NCBI GenBank assembly: GCA_965216515.1
Contig: OZ244173.1
Coordinates: 372,001-436,000 of the forward strand
Direction of reading: 5' to 3'
Source: CAXMRP01 sp965216515
Lineage (GTDB): Bacteria > Pseudomonadota > Alphaproteobacteria > Rhizobiales > Afifellaceae
DNA: 64,000 nucleotides
Shown here piece after piece: positions 61,803-64,000 of this stretch. The position numbers and the translations under genes are program-made. The stretch's first letter is position 1. Each line of letters starts with the position of its first letter. The notes beneath the pieces were generated by a model, which did no database searches, had not been told where the DNA came from, and was given only the letters and a program-made list of their open reading frames with translations.

Positions 61803-63017
61803 ATGAAACACAATCATCTAACCCGCCGGACGTTCATGGCCAGTGCGGGTGCGCTCGGCGCCTCAACGGCTCTGTTCACACCGCGCATGGCGCTGGCCCA
61901 GGGCAATCTGGCCGGTCAGGAATTGCGCACTGTCGGGCTGTCCGTGACGGTTCAGGAACGCATCCTGAATGATTTCAAGGAAAAATCGGGCGTTGGTGCG
62001 GTATCCGGCAAGGCGGATATCTTCCCCAACACCCAGACCGAACTTCTTTCCGGCTCCAAGGCCTATGACGTCTGGGAAACCATCGGCGAGCGCCTGCCCG
62101 CGATGACCGCCACCAACACCATCAAGCCGATCGCCACCAGTGCGCTGAAGAACTGGGCCAATATCCGCCCGACCTTCACCGAGACCGACCCGCGCATGGA
62201 ATCGCGTGCGCAGATCTCTGGCCAGATCTGGGCCGATGATTCCAAGACCCAGCTTTGGATGGTGCCGACCGTATATAATTTCGATTCGATCGGCTATCGT
62301 CCGGACCTGGTGTCGGCCGAAGAGGCCAATACCTGGACCTCCCTGTTCGACCCGAAGTTCAAGGGCAAGACCGGATTGAACGTCGATCCGCTGATTGCAT
62401 TTGGACAGGCGGTGCTGGCAATGACTTCGCTCGGCATGCTGGAAAACGAGAATCCCGGCAATCCGACGATCGAGGAAATCGACGAGGCCGCGAAGTTCCT
62501 GGTCGCGAAGAAGAAGGAAGGCCAGTTCCGCGCACTTTGGGGCGACTTCGGCGAACTGGTGAATTTGCTTGCTTCCGGTGAAATGATCCTCGCCGATGCC
62601 TGGCAGCCGGCGGTCATGGCGGTGAAAGCACAGGGCGTTCAATGCTCCTATGCCGTCCCGAAGGAAGGCTATCGCGCCTGGTCGATCGGCAATTCGCTGA
62701 TTGCCAATTCGCCCAATGCCGACGCCGTGATCGCATATTGTGACTATTGGCTGTCCGGCCCGCCCGCGATCACCGTGTCCGAACAGGGCTATTATTCGCC
62801 GACAACGAACATCAAGGATGTGATGGATGCCGACAAATACGGCTTCTGGTATGAAGGAAAGCCTTGGGTTGGGGCCGAGGATCGCGGCATCACGGAAGGC
62901 GACCTGCGCGACGGCGGCAGTCTCCAAGAGCGCGCCAGCCACATCAAGTACTGGCATCAGTGGCCGGACGAATACGACCACCTCATTTCCAAGTGGGACG
63001 AATTCCTCAGCGCCTAG
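61803..63017 (+). CDS. PotD-like extracellular solute-binding protein, Tat-exported
   Basis: A 404-residue binding protein with a twin-arginine signal: LTRRTFMASAGALGAS followed by a hydrophobic stretch and a cleavage-like ALAQ near residue 33. It belongs to the spermidine/putrescine-type group (for example QLWMVPTVYNFDSIGYRPD, YSYAVPKEGYRAW-like region, FWYEGKPWVG). It probably delivers substrate to the importer encoded downstream (63071 onward) or to the PotABC proteins upstream. Tat export implies folding before export. A hairpin plus T-run follows its stop. Confidence 0.9.
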   Translation: MKHNHLTRRTFMASAGALGASTALFTPRMALAQGNLAGQELRTVGLSVTVQERILNDFKEKSGVGAVSGKADIFPNTQTELLSGSKAYDVWETIGERLPAMTATNTIKPIATSALKNWANIRPTFTETDPRMESRAQISGQIWADDSKTQLWMVPTVYNFDSIGYRPDLVSAEEANTWTSLFDPKFKGKTGLNVDPLIAFGQAVLAMTSLGMLENENPGNPTIEEIDEAAKFLVAKKKEGQFRALWGDFGELVNLLASGEMILADAWQPAVMAVKAQGVQCSYAVPKEGYRAWSIGNSLIANSPNADAVIAYCDYWLSGPPAITVSEQGYYSPTTNIKDVMDADKYGFWYEGKPWVGAEDRGITEGDLRDGGSLQERASHIKYWHQWPDEYDHLISKWDEFLSA

Positions 63018-63029
63018 GGCAGACTCAAC

Positions 63030-63056
63030 GAGGGGGCCAATCGGCCCCCTCCTTTT
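63030..63056 (+). terminator. hairpin with T-run after binding-protein gene
   Basis: A 9-bp stem GAGGGGGCC / GGCCCCCTC with loop AATC is followed by C and TTTT, 13 bases after the stop and 15 before the ATPase start. It is the best terminator-like of the three hairpins that follow exported binding-protein genes in this window, and probably acts as partial attenuation. Confidence 0.7.
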
Positions 63057-63070
63057 GGCACATTCGCAAA

Positions 63071-64000
63071 ATGAACATGACCGACTTTGACCTCGAACTG
63101 GACCGGCTCCACAAGGTCTATCCCGGCGGCACCGTCGCCGTGCAGGATTTTGACCTGCAGGTTTCGCGCGGCGAATTCATCTCGTTCGTGGGTCCTTCCG
63201 GGTGCGGCAAGACGACGACCTTGCGCATGATTGCCGGGCTTGAAAGCATTACCTCCGGTGAATTGATCATCCGGGGGCGGAATTTCACCCATGTTTCCGC
63301 CGAACAGCGCCCGACAGCGACGATTTTCCAGAATTACGCGATCTTCCCCCATATGTCGGTGCGCGAGAATATCGAATTCGGTCTGAAGGTGCGCAAACTG
63401 CCGGCAGATGAGATCAAGCGTCGCGTCGATGCGATGATCGAAAAGCTGGAACTGGGCGATGTGGCCGACCAGAAGGAGAACGTCCTGTCCGGCGGCCAGA
63501 AACAGCGTCTCGCGCTGGGGCGCGGTCTGGTAACGGAACCGGATATCCTGCTGCTCGACGAACCGCTCGGCGCACTGGATGCAAATCTGCGCAAGTCCAT
63601 TCAGGAAGAGCTGAAACTCCTCCAGCGCGAGTTGGGGATTACATTTGTCTTCGTCACCCATGCCCAGTCCGAAGCCCTTAGCATGGGCGACAGGGTGGTG
63701 GTGATGAATGCAGGCCGGGTTGAGCAGATTTCACCACCTTACGAGCTGTATACGCGACCGAAATCGCCCTTCGTCGCCAGGTTTATCGGGCGCAACAAGA
63801 TTATCCCGGGCAAGCTTGGCCGGTTTGGTGACTCCACCGCCGAGATTGCGACGGACCTTGGTCCGTTGCGCGGCGTGCCGAGTTTTGCCGACGCAACCAG
63901 CGGCAGCGATGCGATGGCGGTCGTGCCGTCTGAATATGTCGACATTCTCCTGGCCGGCAATGCCGACGTTGACGGCGACCTCGATTCCGTCTCCGGAACG
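63071..64000 (+). CDS. PotA-type ABC importer ATPase (partial, runs off window)
   Basis: The first 310 residues of an ATPase cut by the window end. It starts MNMTDFDLELDRLHKVYPGG, with Walker A GPSGCGKTTTLRMI, Q-loop IFQNYAIFPHM, signature LSGGQKQRLALGRG, Walker B LLDEPLGALDANLR and a normal H-loop VTHAQSEALSMGD. The TOBE-type C-terminal region begins near residue 245. It follows the Tat-exported binding protein, so a further importer (permeases expected beyond 64,000) starts here. It is a second PotA-like ATPase, distinct from the one at 57381. Confidence 0.92.
   Translation, partial: MNMTDFDLELDRLHKVYPGGTVAVQDFDLQVSRGEFISFVGPSGCGKTTTLRMIAGLESITSGELIIRGRNFTHVSAEQRPTATIFQNYAIFPHMSVRENIEFGLKVRKLPADEIKRRVDAMIEKLELGDVADQKENVLSGGQKQRLALGRGLVTEPDILLLDEPLGALDANLRKSIQEELKLLQRELGITFVFVTHAQSEALSMGDRVVVMNAGRVEQISPPYELYTRPKSPFVARFIGRNKIIPGKLGRFGDSTAEIATDLGPLRGVPSFADATSGSDAMAVVPSEYVDILLAGNADVDGDLDSVSGT

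Overview
The window (about 62-63% G+C) looks like chromosomal DNA of an alphaproteobacterium, most likely of the Hyphomicrobiales (Rhizobiales). The reasons are the housekeeping order ppx - rlmE - guaB - rsmB-like, the alphaproteobacterial tRNA sequences, the many LacI-regulated sugar-type (CUT1) ABC importers, and dense operons with ATGA or TGATG stop/start overlaps. I support 60 protein genes (one running off the right end) and two tRNAs. I see no rRNA, CRISPR array, transposase or integrase.

LEFT CATABOLIC REGION (about 1-31,050). A corrinoid methyltransferase-type URO-D protein heads a six-gene operon (1017-5970) with an HpcH/HpaI aldolase, an LVIVD-repeat protein that appears frameshifted at its end, a D-2-hydroxyacid dehydrogenase and a cytochrome b561. 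A corrinoid (B12) protein and a LacI regulator follow. A leftward operon (NTF2/SnoaL-like protein, lactonase-type amidohydrolase, thioesterase) is divergent from a long rightward operon (10,692-24,972). That operon holds a complete CUT1 importer, SnoaL-like proteins, an HpsN/HisD-like dehydrogenase, an SDR, a second LacI regulator, a bicupin, a core-MetE-like protein, an alpha/beta hydrolase and an RraA-like protein. A third LacI regulator faces a second CUT1 importer (SnoaL-like, binding protein, two permeases, two-domain SnoaL-like) that has no ATPase gene of its own. Near-identical 14-bp palindromes with a TGCAT..ATGCA pattern sit at the promoters of the URO-D operon, the corrinoid gene and the divergent SnoaL/ABC promoters, so these units are probably one regulon. 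Inferred role: uptake and oxidative, lactone/aldolase-type breakdown of a sugar-like and possibly O-methylated compound.

CORE SEGMENT (about 31,126-44,336). This is bounded by tRNA-Gln(CTG) on the left and tRNA-Ser(GCT) on the right. Between them are Ppx/GppA, RlmE, IMP dehydrogenase, an RsmB-like rRNA methyltransferase, a small exported protein, a formate/nitrite-type channel, a membrane protease with an FHA domain, a glutathione transferase, a Sel1-like small protein, a TPR sulfotransferase and a small Tat-signal protein. Both tRNAs have their 3' ends toward the flanking catabolic regions, the usual geometry for islands inserted at tRNA genes.

RIGHT CATABOLIC REGION (44,580-64,000). HyuA/HyuB (ATP-dependent hydantoinase/oxoprolinase) is divergent from an AraC regulator. 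A LysR regulator is divergent from PxpA, a biotin carrier, biotin carboxylase, PxpB and PxpC, which together contain every domain type of a urea-carboxylase-like enzyme in separate genes. Next come a binding-protein homologue without a signal peptide, a GntR regulator with two DNA-binding domains, a PotABC-type importer whose ATPase has Gly in place of the H-loop His, two SDR dehydrogenases, a Tat-exported PotD-like binding protein, and the start of a second PotA-type ATPase. Inferred role: uptake and ATP-dependent opening of cyclic amides such as 5-oxoproline, hydantoins or lactams.
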